Under the pieces are notes generated by a model. That model was not told where the DNA came from and did not search any database. It saw only the letters and a program-made list of their open reading frames with translations. Positions 12,608 to 24,000 of a DNA stretch of 64,000 nucleotides are shown piece after piece. Origin of the DNA: Voacanga thouarsii (taxonomy: Eukaryota; Streptophyta; Magnoliopsida; Gentianales; Apocynaceae); contig JANUWF010002061.1 in the NCBI GenBank assembly GCA_026120185.1, forward strand, positions 1,488,001 through 1,552,000, read 5' to 3'. Position 1 is the stretch's first letter. Every line of letters begins with the position of its first letter. A program made the translations under genes and the position numbers.

Positions 12608-13141
12608 TGTGATACCCCAATCTCACATGGGATTGGGATGAGAAATGTGAATGGTATATAAGAATGGACCTAAGTACCCATTGTCAACTTGAGATATCCA
12701 TTTTGGTCCAGCGAGGACGGCGGCCAAGTAGTTGACCGTGGGTACTGCCAGGCCCATAGTCGCGCTTCCGGATCTGTGAGCACGAGGCATGACATTTGGT
12801 ATCAGAGTAGGTAACCAGCCTCTGATATGAGAACTAAGTGCTACACTGTGCGCGGTGGGAGCCACCTCTAGAATCCTATGCCGTTTGATTGGTCCTGGGT
12901 TTGGCCCCTAAGTATGGGCCCAACGAGGGCGCTTAGGCCTAAAGGAGGGGTGAATGTGATACCTCAATCCCACATGGGATTGTGATGAGAAGTGTGAATG
13001 GTATATAAGTATGGGCTTAAGTATCCATTGTCAATTTGAGATATCCATTTTGGCGCAGCGATGACGGCGGCCAAGTAGTTGACCGTGGGTGCTACCAGAC
13101 CTATAGTCGCGCTTCCAGGTCTACAGGCACGGGGCGTGACA
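12608..13141 (+). mobile_element. TRIM element B, complete (534 bp)
   Basis: Two 187-bp LTRs (12608-12794 and 12955-13141), each starting TGTGATACC and ending GTGACA, flank a 160-bp internal part. A primer site TGGTATCAGAGT (tRNA-iMet type, one base off) lies at 12797-12808 and a polypurine stretch AAAGGAGGGGTGAA at 12941-12954. There is no coding capacity. Outside are GATCA (12603-12607) and GAACA (13142-13146), a possible 5-bp target duplication with one mismatch. Same family as TRIM A. Confidence 0.9.
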
Positions 13142-14422
13142 GAACATATTCTGAAATTTTTGTGTGACTGAAATCTCTCACAGTCAATAAGAAATTTTAG
13201 TTTGGCCTCCCTGACGGGATAAATAGTCAGGACTGATATCAGTGATCCTTGTTCTAATTTGAAATTCATGAGCATAGGTGTGATTGGTTATGTGTGGGTT
13301 TTGATTTTGTGATGTTGAAAAGAAATATGAAAAAAAAGAAAATTTATGGTTGCGACTTTGCTGTTATCTTCGGTTCGGTGATTTTCGTCAATGGTATTAG
13401 AGGTAGGATTGCAATTGACTCTTGTTCCTTTCTTTTGTGGTTTGGATATAGTGTAAAAAAAAAAAAAAGGAATTGTCTTTAGTGTTCTATTCACATTCTT
13501 CAAGGAGCATTTTGGTTGTTTTGCTTTGGTGTGGGGATGACTGTTGTCCTCTCGCCCAAAAAAAAAAAAAAAAATCGTGTGCTATTCACTAAACGTGCAC
13601 ACAATAGCTTTCTTGGGGAATTTTGGTTTTGAAGTGGGCACAATTGATTACCAATGATTGAGGCTTGATGTGGGCCATTCTAATGGACATTAATTGTTTT
13701 AAAAAAATCAAATTATTTTTATATTATTTTCTTACATAATTGTGGGTCCAACTTGTTTTGCTTTAAAGATTAGGCTAAGGTAATTAGTTTTATTTTACAA
13801 TTAAATCATACTTTATTTCTACCTTATTATTATTTTTATTGAGGTGATAGTTTTATTTTATTTAATAGTAGACTAAGTCCTATATCATTTGTGTGTGTGT
13901 GTGTGTGTGTGTGTGTAAGGAAAAAAAATCAATCCATCTAATTATGGGGTACTATTTGAGGTATTTATTTAAAGAATATTATATGTAACATACTCTTTCC
14001 CAAGAAGATATTTGGACTGCTTATTGGGCTAGTGTAGCTCACTCAATTTATCATTTCGCATATTTCGATCAAGAATATGAAGATAATTGTGGAGACGGAT
14101 GGGATTAGACTATACTTTTAGACTGGTTGACTATTTGAAAGTTTTTACTTATTATGATTTTTACTTTGGATTAGACAGTGTTGTTCGCGTTAATTCTTAG
14201 TTAAGGTTAAGCAAGACATTGATTGTATTAAATGTTTTATATTTTGTTTATGAAACTTTATTTCAGAATGTATATTTTTTCTTTTCTTTGGAGATAATTA
14301 GTTTCAATTAAAGTGATTTTCTTGAGTTAGAGGCTTAGTGTCTTCCTAGAGATACTACCGTGTTGCGTTTCGGGTACGAACTCGAATTTTATTTCGGGTT
14401 CGAATTCGGGGCATTATAGTAA
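13142..14422 (+). mobile_element. Inverted, truncated copy of the gypsy-1 LTR
   Basis: The reverse complement matches 10635 to about 11905. The LTR end reads as GGGTTCGAATTCGGGGC near 14398, and the (GT)n run at 13890-13916 mirrors the (CA)n run. The part corresponding to about 11905-12607 is missing. The region 10635-14422 is therefore a large imperfect palindrome with TRIM B near its centre. Divergence between the arms is visible by eye, so this is not a recent event. Confidence 0.8.
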
Positions 14423-14621
14423 TGGCAAAATTGTAGGAACCTCAGCTGAATCATCGGTATGGAATCATAGTAGGGATTGATGCGAAATATTAGAAAGACT
14501 TGATGCAAGAATATAAGGAACATCAGAAACATTTTATGGGACATCAACATCATTAATGTTACAAAAATTCTTTACAGAATATGAGGAACATAAACTAGAT
14601 CCACAGAAGAGTACTGGTGAC
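14423..14621. other. Unassigned spacer left of copia-1
   Basis: About 200 bp with no open reading frame and no recognised repeat. It forms the left flank of the copia-1 insertion, and its continuation lies at 19831 onward. Confidence 0.4.
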
Positions 14622-15437
14622 TGTTAAGGATGCCTTGCATCTATTTGTCCCACATTGGGAAACCAAAACATCCTCCACCACCATCAAAGCTTTGTTAAGG
14701 CTTGTTTTAGTTCATGAAGAGGAAGGAAAGAGGAGTGGTACATTTTATTGGCACATTTTATTTTCACTAGGAGATATTAATGTATTTACTCTTATTTTAT
14801 TTGGTTGGAGTGAAAATAGGAAGGGAAGAAGAGAGGGAATAATTAATTTAATTTATTATTTTATCCCTCATTATCTATTTTATTAAAATTTTTAATTTTA
14901 AAAATGTGGTCAATATTGTCATTATTATTCTCACTTTATTTTCTTTTTCTCAATCCCTCTAAATTGGGAAGGAAGGAAATACTGATGTGGAGGAGAGTGT
15001 ACTCCCTCCTGATTTACTTTCCATCCACATTTATATCTAACCAAACGAGATAAATGTCTCATTTACCTCCATATTTATTTCTCCTCCTTATTTGCTTCTA
15101 CAAAATAATCCAACTAAACCAAGCCTAAGTTCCAAAATCCCACATTGGTTAGCAATGAATTATCCACCGCCTTTGAAACCTATAAATAAAGGCTTAGTTT
15201 AGTTCTTTAAATAACAACACACCAAGAACAAGAGTTCGTAACTTATTAAGCTTTTGTTTTTTTGTGGTTCTCTTGTTTTTTTTATTTTTTTGTTTTTTTG
15301 TATTATTAGTGTTTAGTGGCTTAGGAACACTTTCCTTAAACCGTGTAAAATTATCTTTTTTATAATGAAGTTTTTGCTCCGTCACGTAAGTCATTTAACC
15401 GAACTACAGTTTTGGTTTGTTCTACTAGCTCTTAACT
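14622..15437 (+). repeat. Copia-1 5' LTR, enlarged by a MITE
   Basis: Starts TGTTAAGGATGCCTTGC, like the 3' LTR at 19500. Without the inserted MITE and one target copy it is about 386 bp. The 3' LTR is shorter because a segment between two TCCCACAT repeats has been lost there. The right border is approximate: only about 8 bp separate it from the gag ATG at 15446, so the primer site appears deleted or degraded. Confidence 0.8.
14699..15125. mobile_element. Tourist-like (PIF/Harbinger) MITE
   Basis: A 427-bp element with inverted ends GGCTTGTTTTAGTT (14699-14712) and AACTAAACCAAGCC (15112-15125), which match at 13 of 14 positions. It is flanked by the 3-bp duplication TAA at 14696-14698 and 15126-15128. 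A TWA target with GGC-starting ends is typical of Tourist/Harbinger MITEs. The inside is AT-rich and non-coding. It sits in the copia-1 5' LTR and is absent from the 3' LTR, so it arrived after copia-1. Confidence 0.88.
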
Positions 15438-15445
15438 CTATAGCA

Positions 15446-16258
15446 ATGACAATAACAAAGATTAAGGTGGAGAAATTCGATTGAGGTGTCAACTTCGGCA
15501 TGTGGCAACTCAAAATGGAGGCTATCTTAATTCAAGACGGGATTGACTTAGCCTTGAAAGGAATAGAAGAGAAGCCAACAAAGATGACAATAGTGACATT
15601 TGAAGATCTGGATAAAAAGGTAAAATCAGGTATTATTCTAAATCTCTCTAATAAGGTTTTAAGAGAAGTCGCTTCTGAGAATTTAGCAAAAGTTATGTGG
15701 GAAAAGTTAAAGACTTTGCATATAAAGAAGATAGTGGAGAGTCGGCTCTACTTGAAACAAACTTTGTTTACTCTTTGGATAGCACTTTTTGGATGCTTGA
15801 AAGTACATCTATTACTTCACATCTTGATTTATTTGATTATCTTATTACGAATTTGAGTAATATTGATGTGAAAATAGATTATGAGGATCAGACTATTTTA
15901 TTGTTGTGTGCCCTTTCCTAATCCTTTAAGCATTTTTGAGATACTATGATGTATGGAAAAGAAATTACCTCGTATCAAGAAATTAAATCTGCTTTAAAAT
16001 CAAAAGAAAGGATTGCCAGAAATTTAATTGGAGGTTAGTGGAAATCAGGCAGAAGGTTTGGTAGCTAGAGGTAGATTCGAAAATAGAAATTATTGTAGTA
16101 GTAAATCAAAATCCAGACATGAAAATTTGATTTGCAATTATTGTCATAAAATGGGGCACATTAAGTTCGAATGCTTTAAGTTGAAAAATAGGGACAAGCA
16201 TAAGGAAAAATCTACTAATACTGCTGAAGCTAGTGTTGTAGCAGATGAGAATGAATGA
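15446..16258 (+). pseudogene. Copia-1 gag remnant
   Basis: The ATG at 15446 starts a typical copia gag beginning TITKIKVEKFD, with a stop right after it, then GVNFGMWQLKMEAIL from about 15485. A frame change lies near 15750-15850. A CCHC zinc knuckle CNYCHKMGHIKFEC lies at about 16132-16175. The gag capsid would form the particle; this one is broken by at least two frame changes and stops. Confidence 0.85.
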
Positions 16259-16270
16259 AATATTTTCTTT

Positions 16271-19200
16271 GTGGCTGATAGCAGGACAAAGTCTAAAAAT
16301 GAATGGATTTTAGATTCGAGTTATTCTTACCATATGTGTCTCAATCGGAATTTGTTTTCTACTTATGAAGCTTATAATGGTGGGGTTATTTTGATGGATA
16401 ATAATGCTTTTTGTAATGTTGTGGGTAAGGATATGGTTCGAATTAAAATGCATGATGGTATTGTGAGGATTCTCACTAATATTAGATATGTTTCTGATTT
16501 GAAAAAGAATCTCATCTCTTTAGGCACCATTAAGGCTCTTGGGTGTAAATATGTAACTGAAGGTGGAGTTATGAAAGTTTGTAAAGGCTCTTTTGTTATT
16601 ATGAAAAGTTGTAGGTCTGTTAGTTTGTATATTTTGCCAAGAACTACTATCACAAGTTTTGTTACATTTTCTACATCAAATTTGTCCGATACTGACATTA
16701 CAAAATTGTGGCATATGCGTTTGGGAGACATGAGTGAGAAAGGTCTACGCATGTTCAGCAAGATAGGCCTTTTGGATGGACAAAACACCAATGCATTAGA
16801 CTTCTGTGAGCATTATATTTTCAGAAAGCAGAAAAGGATCATCTTCAACTTACCAGATATTCACCGAACTAAAGGTAGTTTAGATTATATTCATTCAGAT
16901 CTTTGGAGTCCATCTCGTATCCCTTCTAAGGGTGGTGCCAGGTATTTGTTGATTTTCATTGATGATTATTCAAGGAAAGTTTGGGTTTATTTTCTAAAGA
17001 ATAAGAATAATGTTTACCTAACCTTCAAACAGTGAAAAGTTTTGATTGAGAAACAAATAGGTAAACAAATCAAGTGGTTGAGGATAGATAATAGCATGGA
17101 ATTCTGTGAAAAGAAATTTAATGAATTTTGTAAGAATGAAGGAATTGTTCGGCATCGTATAGTGAGGATGACGCCTCAACAAAACGGTATTGTAGAAGGT
17201 ATGAACAGAACTCTTTTGGAGAGAGTACGATGTATGATTTCAAATGTAGGGTTGACAAAGGATTTCTGGACAGAGGCAGTTTCCATAGCATATTATATTG
17301 TTAACGACACTCTTTCTGCAACTCTTGATTTCAAGACTCTAGAGGAAGTTTAGTTAGGTATGCCTGCTATTTGAAAGTTTTTAGGTGTTCGACATACATG
17401 CATATAAATGATGGGAAATTGGAACTTAGAGCTAAGAAATGTATTTTCCTTGGGTATGCTTTTGGAGTGAAAGGATACAGATTATGGTGTCCAGATCCCA
17501 AATCACCAAAATTTGTAATCGGCAGAGATGTTACATTTGATAAGTTGTCTATATTAAATTCTAAAAGGGAGTCTTCTACTTTTTCTTGTGCATATGAAAA
17601 TGGTATGCAGGAGCATGTGGAGCTTGAAATTGACAGTTTTGATCCTTCTAATTTGACTTCCTCTATTCAGCAAAATTCAGTTCACAGTGATGAAGAAGAT
17701 ACATAAGAAGAGTATTCTATAACTAGGAATAGATCAAGAAGGAAGATTCGACCACTGCAAAGGTATACAAATTTAGTTATATATGTTTTGTCAGTTGTAG
17801 AATAAACAAATGGAGTTGGTGAATCGTCTACCTACAATGAAACTATTTCATGTGAAGATTTAGTTAAGTGGTTAATTGCAATGAATAAAGAAATTGAATC
17901 CCTCCACAAGAATGGAACTTGGGTCCTTGTAAAGCCACCTTTGGGAAAGAAAATTGTTGGTTGCAAATGAATCTTTAAGAAGAGAGTACTCCGGGGCTGA
18001 AGATGGAACGTACAAAGCAAGATTGGTTACGAAAGGCTATTGTCAAGTACAAGGTGTTGATTTTAATGATGTATTTTCACATGTTGTTAAATATAGCTCT
18101 ATCCGTGTTTTGCTTGCTTTAGTTGCTATGTATGATTTGGAATTGGAGCAGCTTGATGTTAAGACAGCCTTCTTATATGATAATCTTGAGGAACAAATTT
18201 ACATAAAGCAGCCTAAGGGATTTGAAATTGAAGGAAAAGAAGTCCAAGTTTACCTTTTGACGAAATCCTTGTATGGATTGAAGCAGTCACCAAGACAGTG
18301 GTATAAGAGGTTTGATTCTTTTATGTTGAGTCATAGTTATTTAAGGAGTATGTGTGACAATTGTGTTTACTTCCGGAAGTTACATGATGGTTCCTTCATT
18401 TATCTATTACTTTAATTATGTTGATGACATGCTCATTACTGCTAAGCATTTGGTAAAAATTGATGTCTTAGCATGTCATTTCTTGAGTCAAGTTACATGA
18501 TGTCTTGAAGAGACAGTTAAAGAATGAATTTGAAATGAAAGATTTAGGAGCAGCTAAAAAGATTCTTGGCATGGAGATCAAGAGAGATCGAGCTCTTGGG
18601 AAGTTGTACTTGACTCAAGAAAATTACATTGTGAAAGTTTTGGATATGTTTGGTATGAAAAATGCAAAATCAGTAAGTACTTCTTTTGCTAGTCATTTTA
18701 AACTTTCAGCTACTCAATCACCACAGTCAAGTGAAGAGGAAGATTATATGACACAGGTTCCGTATTCTAGTGCAATCGGTAGTATAATATATGCAATGGT
18801 TTGTACTTATCTGGATATTTCACAAGCAGTCAGTGTGATTAGTAGATATATGTCATGTGCAGGAAAAGCACATTGGCAAGCTGTGAAATAGATTATCAGA
18901 TATTTGTGAGGTACTTCAAATGCTTGTTTAGAGTTTGGAAGAAGTAATAACACTTTGGTTGGTTTTGTGGACTTTGACTACACCAGGGATCTTGACAGGA
19001 CAAGGTCACTTACTGATTATGTATTTTACATTGGAGGTTGTACAGTTAGTTAGAAGGCTACCTTACAACAAGTAGTGGACTGTCTACTATAGAGGTAGAA
19101 TATATAGCTTTAACAGAGGCAATCAAAGAAGTTTTGTGGTTGAAAGCTTTATTTGGCAAGCTCATTCTGCATAAAAGTATAACTACAATTTACTGTGACA

Positions 19201-19420
19201 ATCAAAGTGCTATACATTTGACTAGAGATCAGATGTATCATGAGAGGTCGAAGTATATTGATGTGAAGTTTCATTTCATTTGAGATATCATTGTTGAGAA
19301 GAAAATCTTTATTTAGAAGATTAATACCAAGGACAATCTTATTGATATGCTTACGAAGCCTCTTCTTGTCTTCAAGTTCAAGCAAAGTTTGGACTTGATT
19401 GGTATTCACTGTTTGTGATT
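16271..19420 (+). pseudogene. Copia-1 pol remnant: protease, integrase, RT, RNase H
   Basis: The protease site reads WILDSSYSYHMC, where copia proteases have DSG, so the glycine is lost. In the integrase zinc region LWHMRLGD should end in GH, and the C-C pair reads CEHY, so zinc binding is damaged. The integrase core has HSDLW and DNSMEF, with the glutamate in GIVEGMNR, and continues past a stop at 17033. RT (about 17950-18450) has QLDVKTAFLY and SLYGLKQSPRQWY; the YVDD box is present near 18415-18430 but in a shifted frame. RNase H (about 18900-19400) is riddled with stops. Confidence 0.88.
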
Positions 19421-19499
19421 TATTGTCTTTGGACTTTTGTGGAGAAGGTGGAGCAAAATTGTTATGTTTGAGTTTGGGATGTAAGTCAAGGTGGAGATT

Positions 19500-19830
19500 T
19501 GTTAAGGATGCCTTGCATCCATTTGTCCCACATCCCATATCGATTAGCAATGAATTATCTACCGCCTTTAAAACTTTATAAATAAAGGCTTGGTTTGATT
19601 CTTTGAATAACAACATACCAAAAATAAGAGTTCATAACTTATTAACTTTTGTTTCTTTGTGGTTCTCTTATTTTTTTGTATTATTGGTATTTTGCGGCCT
19701 AGGAATATTTTCCTCAAGCCTTGTAAAATTATTTTCTTCATAATGAAATTTTTGCTCCGCCTCCACCCGTGGACATAAGTTATTTGACTGAACCATAATT
19801 TTAGTTTGTTGTTGGGGCCTATCTCTAACA
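19500..19830 (+). repeat. Copia-1 3' LTR (331 bp)
   Basis: Begins TGTTAAGGATGCCTTGC and ends ATCTCTAACA. It is preceded by a purine-rich tract as expected for plus-strand priming and shares most of its sequence with the 5' LTR, including the stretch TAAATAAAGGCTT. Confidence 0.88.
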
Positions 19831-20455
19831 TTGACCATCTGAATTGGAAGATTCTAATCACTTAAGAAGTTGTATCCAATTGAATAACCAGAGAGACTGT
19901 TTCATCGTTGGGGAGAAGCGTGCAATCTGAGCATCACACTTAAGAAGTCGTATTCAATGGAACAATCGGGGAGGCCTAACTATTTCATCGTTGGGAAGAT
20001 GCGTGTAATTTGAGCAACACAAGAGTAATAGTATTTGTCATTGGCAAAGTAGATTCAGATGGATTCACAATCTGGGAAGGTTCTGGCATCAGATTCGAAA
20101 CACCATGAAGAGATATTATCCTAGCAGAAGGGACAACATCCGAAGTCTGCTTAGGGATTTGGCAACCGATTTGCTAGGGCGAGAAGTTTGAGCCTTCACT
20201 TGATCAACAATAGGCAGGTCAGCAGCTTTATTGCAATCGTGGCCAAGCTACCATATGTAAAGTAAAAAAGAGGAATCTTACCATAAGAAATATTATAATA
20301 TGAATTATACAATATCGTACCTAAATGCTCAGATGTATAATTCATATCCTCTAACTAGGAAACATGGGGGCTAAAACATTAAATTTTAAACTCAAAATAT
20401 TTTGATAGAAGACATTGCAACTGCAAGTGCATACAAGAACGCCACAAATTCTCTC
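19831..20455. other. Spacer between copia-1 and RLK2 with a 78-bp tandem repeat
   Basis: No gene was recognised. A unit starting CACTTAAGAAGT at 19859 is repeated from 19937 to about 20014, each unit ending near ATGCGTG or AAGCGTG...GAGCA. A short minus-strand stretch near 20080-20250 has coding-like composition but is interrupted by stops. RLK2-related 3' flank begins near 20400. Confidence 0.5.
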
Positions 20456-20755
20456 TAACCATGCAGCAAATATGGAGCCTCAGCACAGTTTTGGTTCTGG
20501 TCCTGTGCAGAAGTGACAAACTGATGTCTAATCTTCTTTATTGCTACTACGACATCTTTCATATTCATCCGCTCACCTGGATATTCTTTGCAGCAGCTCA
20601 AAGCCAGTGCCAACATCTTCGAAATACAGTCCATCTTGTGAGCAGCATGCGGGTCCTCTTGGCCTAGCAGCTTAGCATCTATAATCTGGATTGCTGCATC
20701 AGGCAGTGAATCTTCAATCCAACTCTTGGGGCTCAGATCGCCAGAAAAAATTTCA
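20455..20755 (-). pseudogene. Displaced ancestral C-terminus of RLK2
   Basis: Second copy of the kinase C-terminal exon, open on the minus strand and ending with the tail DQNQNCAEAPYLLHG and a stop at 20455. It lies behind the duplication-derived stop of RLK2 and has no start or splice acceptor of its own, so it is not expected to be translated. Confidence 0.8.
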
Positions 20756-21019
20756 TCATTGGGCAGAAGTGACAAACTGATGTCTAATCTTCTTTATTGC
20801 TACTACGACATCTTTCATATTCATCCGCTCACCTGGATATTCTTTGCAGCAGCTCAATGCCAGTGCCAACATCTTCGAAATACAGTCCATCTTGTGAGCA
20901 GCATGCGGGTCCTCTTGGCCTAGCAGCTTAGCATCTATAATCTGGATTGCTGCATCAGGCAGTGAATCTTCAATCCAACTCTTGAGGCTCAGATCGCCAG
21001 AAAAAAATTCATCATTGGG
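20508..21019. repeat. 256-bp tandem duplication in RLK2 last exon
   Basis: Units 20508-20763 and 20764-21019 are nearly identical, differing at single bases such as CAAAGCCAG versus CAATGCCAG. The duplicated part encodes the C-terminal kinase lobe. On the minus strand the junction turns the former reading into CAA TGA, which ends the upstream copy. The downstream copy is therefore untranslated 3' sequence, although it still reads open down to the ancestral stop near 20455. Confidence 0.92.
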
Positions 21020-24000
21020 CTTCACTCTTGAAAATGTTTCCATCAGAACTATTCCAAAACTATAAACATCAGTTCTGGTTGATACTAGGCCATCCAGTCC
21101 ATATTCTGTAACAAAGATTTTAACTTCAAGAAATCTATCTCTGAAGGAAGAAGAAAAATGGGAGTAAAATCTTTACAAAGAAGAAAAGTAAAAAACAGTT
21201 TTAAGATTAACCTGGTGCAATATATCCGAGCGTAGCAAGAGTTCTGGTGTGCACTGCACTTTGTCCCCCACTGAGCATCTTCGCAACACCAAAATCGCTC
21301 ACGTGGCCAACCATATCTTTGTCAAGCAAGATGTTACTAGGCTTCAGGTCACAGTGAACCACAGGTATGGTGTGACCATGATGGAGGTATTCCAACGCAC
21401 AAGCAACATCTACCATAATATCTAATCTCTGCTTGAGATCCAAAAAATGGTTGTGGGAATACAACCACTTTTCAAGACTCCCATTGGACATGTATTCAAG
21501 GACTAAGGCTTTGAAGTCATAATTTGAGCAACTGCCAATCACTTTGGTGAGATTCCGATGCCGAATGTTGCGTAATACTTCACATTCTCTGTCAAAACTC
21601 TTGAAGGCATCTTCTATTTGTAAATTGAACACCTTAATGGCCAAATATGTCCCATCTTTTAGAATTGCTCTGTATACAGAACCAGAACTCCCCGTGCCTA
21701 GCAAATTGCTCTCACAATATGCTCCAGTTGCTTGCAAAATTTCATAAGACGAAAATCTTCCATATTTTTCCGCCAACAATAAATCTGTTCCACCCGGATG
21801 CTTCTGTTTTTTCCGATATCTGAGAACTACAACGACTATGGTTGTGGCAAGCAGTACTGCTGCAAATCCGGACAAAATGAATACAACTCTAAGCACTTTT
21901 CGTTTCCTTGATTTTCCAGCTGAACCGCTACGGCATGGTGGCACATTAAACCTTGAGGAACCACAGAATGCTTTGTTGAACATGAATGATTTGTTCGTGA
22001 AGTTTCTGAAAGGACCTCCCGTGGGAATTTCACCACTTAAGCCATTAAAAGAAACATTGAAGTATGTAAGAGATTGGAGTTCCACCAGGGACTTGGGGAC
22101 TGAACCAGAGAGATTATTTTGTGATAGGTCCAAGATTTCCAAGCTTAACATGTTACCAATTGATACTGGAATAGATCCTTGCAAACTATTGTTTGCCACA
22201 GAGAGACTTCGCACATTCTTCAAATCTCCAACGGTGGTAGGAATGAAGCCTGATAATTTATTGGACGAGAGATCTATAGTTGTTGCAGCTTTGAGATTGC
22301 CCATCTCTGGTGGTAGGGAGCCATCAATGGAATTTGAGGAAAGTCTGAGTACATTGATATCTTTGAGGTTCCACAAGCTGGTTGGTATGGAAGTAAACCC
22401 GTTGGAATCGAGTTTTATCTCCCTTAGAGATGTAATGTTTCCGAAGCATTCTGGAATAGGACCCAACATTTTATTACTGCTCAGTTCTATGGCTCCCAAA
22501 TTATGTAATTCACAGAAACCATTAGAGAATGGCCCTCCTATATTGTTGGCGCCAAAGGATACTCTCTGAAGATTTTGTAGATTTTGGATTGTTCTCGGGA
22601 CTGATCCAATCAGTTCATTCTGCGCTAAATCCAGCAAAAGTAAGCTGCTTAAATTGCCGATCTCATTGGGAATCCTTCCCTTAATTTTACATCTCGCAGC
22701 ATAAATGTTCTCGAGAGAGGTGGAAAGGTTACCAATAGAGGCAGGTAGGAATACATTCAGAGGATTATCATTCACTATCAAATACCTTAAGGATCTGCAC
22801 TTTGCTAAACCAATGACAAAACTCAATTCAGGGTCACTTGATAGTCTGTTTCTTGCTATGCTAAAAAAACTAAGGTCTCTCATATTTCCAAAAGAGTCAG
22901 GAACTTCTCCAGAGAACTTGTTTAAACGAAGGATGAAAGATAAGAGCTTGGTGGCATTTGATATAGAGCTAGGTATAACTCCCGTGAGATCATTTTCGTC
23001 TAGTTGAAGAATCTCAAGATTGTTTAGCATATAACCCATACTTGAAGGAAGAATTCCAGAAAGATTGTTTACTGAAAGTCTAAGCTCTTTTATCGTTGAG
23101 ATGTTAAAGATTTCTGTGGGAATGGAACCCTTTAGCCAATTAGCAGATAATCCAAGTTTCTCCAAGTTGTGAAGGTTGCCAATCTCCTTTGGTATTGCAC
23201 CTGCGCAGTTATAGGAGAAAATGTAAACAATAAGAAAAAAATAGGGAACTAGTATATTTGAATTGGAGTTCTTTCCAATAAAAAAATTTTCGAAGCGAGA
23301 TGATATTGGAATTTTGAAAAAAAAAAAATGTAGGAACCTATGAAGTCAATGAAAGAGAAAGTAATATTTGATGAGTAGATTACATATTTTTTTGAGTGAA
23401 CGAAAAAAACAGAGCTGCGGTTATTGTCGGAATCATCAAACCAGTCAAGTTGCTCCCTATGAAATCTATGATCTTCAACATGGTTAAGTTCCCAATTTCC
23501 CTTGGAATTTCACCTGTCAAACTACAAAAGTTGTGAACATGATTTACCAAAAGCAGTGATATAGGTGAGTTCTGTTGTAATGGCTAGCTCCTACTCCGTT
23601 TTACTCAACACTAGCAGGAAAAAATAAGCTCAGAAAGCAAGGGAAATGAAAGGAAGAAAATTTGAAAAATCTCTTCAAAGATAACTACATAGGATACCTG
23701 CCAGATTGTTTTCACCGATATAGAGATACTCGAGCTTCCTTAGATTTGAAATTTCTCTTGGTATGTTCCCAGAAAAGTTATTGTACGACAAAAACAGACT
23801 TCGAAGTTCTGAACATTCAGATAAGTGTGGTGGTATCTGGCCTCCTATTCTATTCAAGCCCATCCGAAGTACTTGGAGTCCTGGTGTGTGACGGCATATA
23901 TCAACAGGAAGACTACCTGATAAGCTGTTTCGAGAAAACTCCACTGCTTCGAGTGTTGAGATGTTGAAGACTGTGAATGGTATAGGGCCTGTAAAATTGT

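Larger units (their letters stand above)
14622..19830 (+). mobile_element. Copia-1: full-length but degenerate Ty1/copia element
   Basis: 5' LTR 14622 to about 15437, gag from 15446, zinc knuckle, protease, integrase, reverse transcriptase, RNase H, a polypurine tract AAGGTGGAGATT just before 19500, and 3' LTR 19500-19830. The domain order PR-IN-RT-RH is the copia order. Flanking bases GTGAC (14617-14621) and TTGAC (19831-19835) look like a 5-bp target duplication with one mismatch. The gag-pol style is that of the plant Tnt1/Tork-like group (inference). Frameshifts, stops and altered active sites show it is inactive. Confidence 0.9.

Noticed and set aside
12608..13141. Cassandra-type TRIM
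   Set aside because: No 5S rRNA-like promoter sequence was seen in the LTR.
21838..22569. 243-codon plus-strand frame opposite RLK2
   Set aside because: Antisense shadow of the LRR repeats, whose codon periodicity keeps the opposite strand open.
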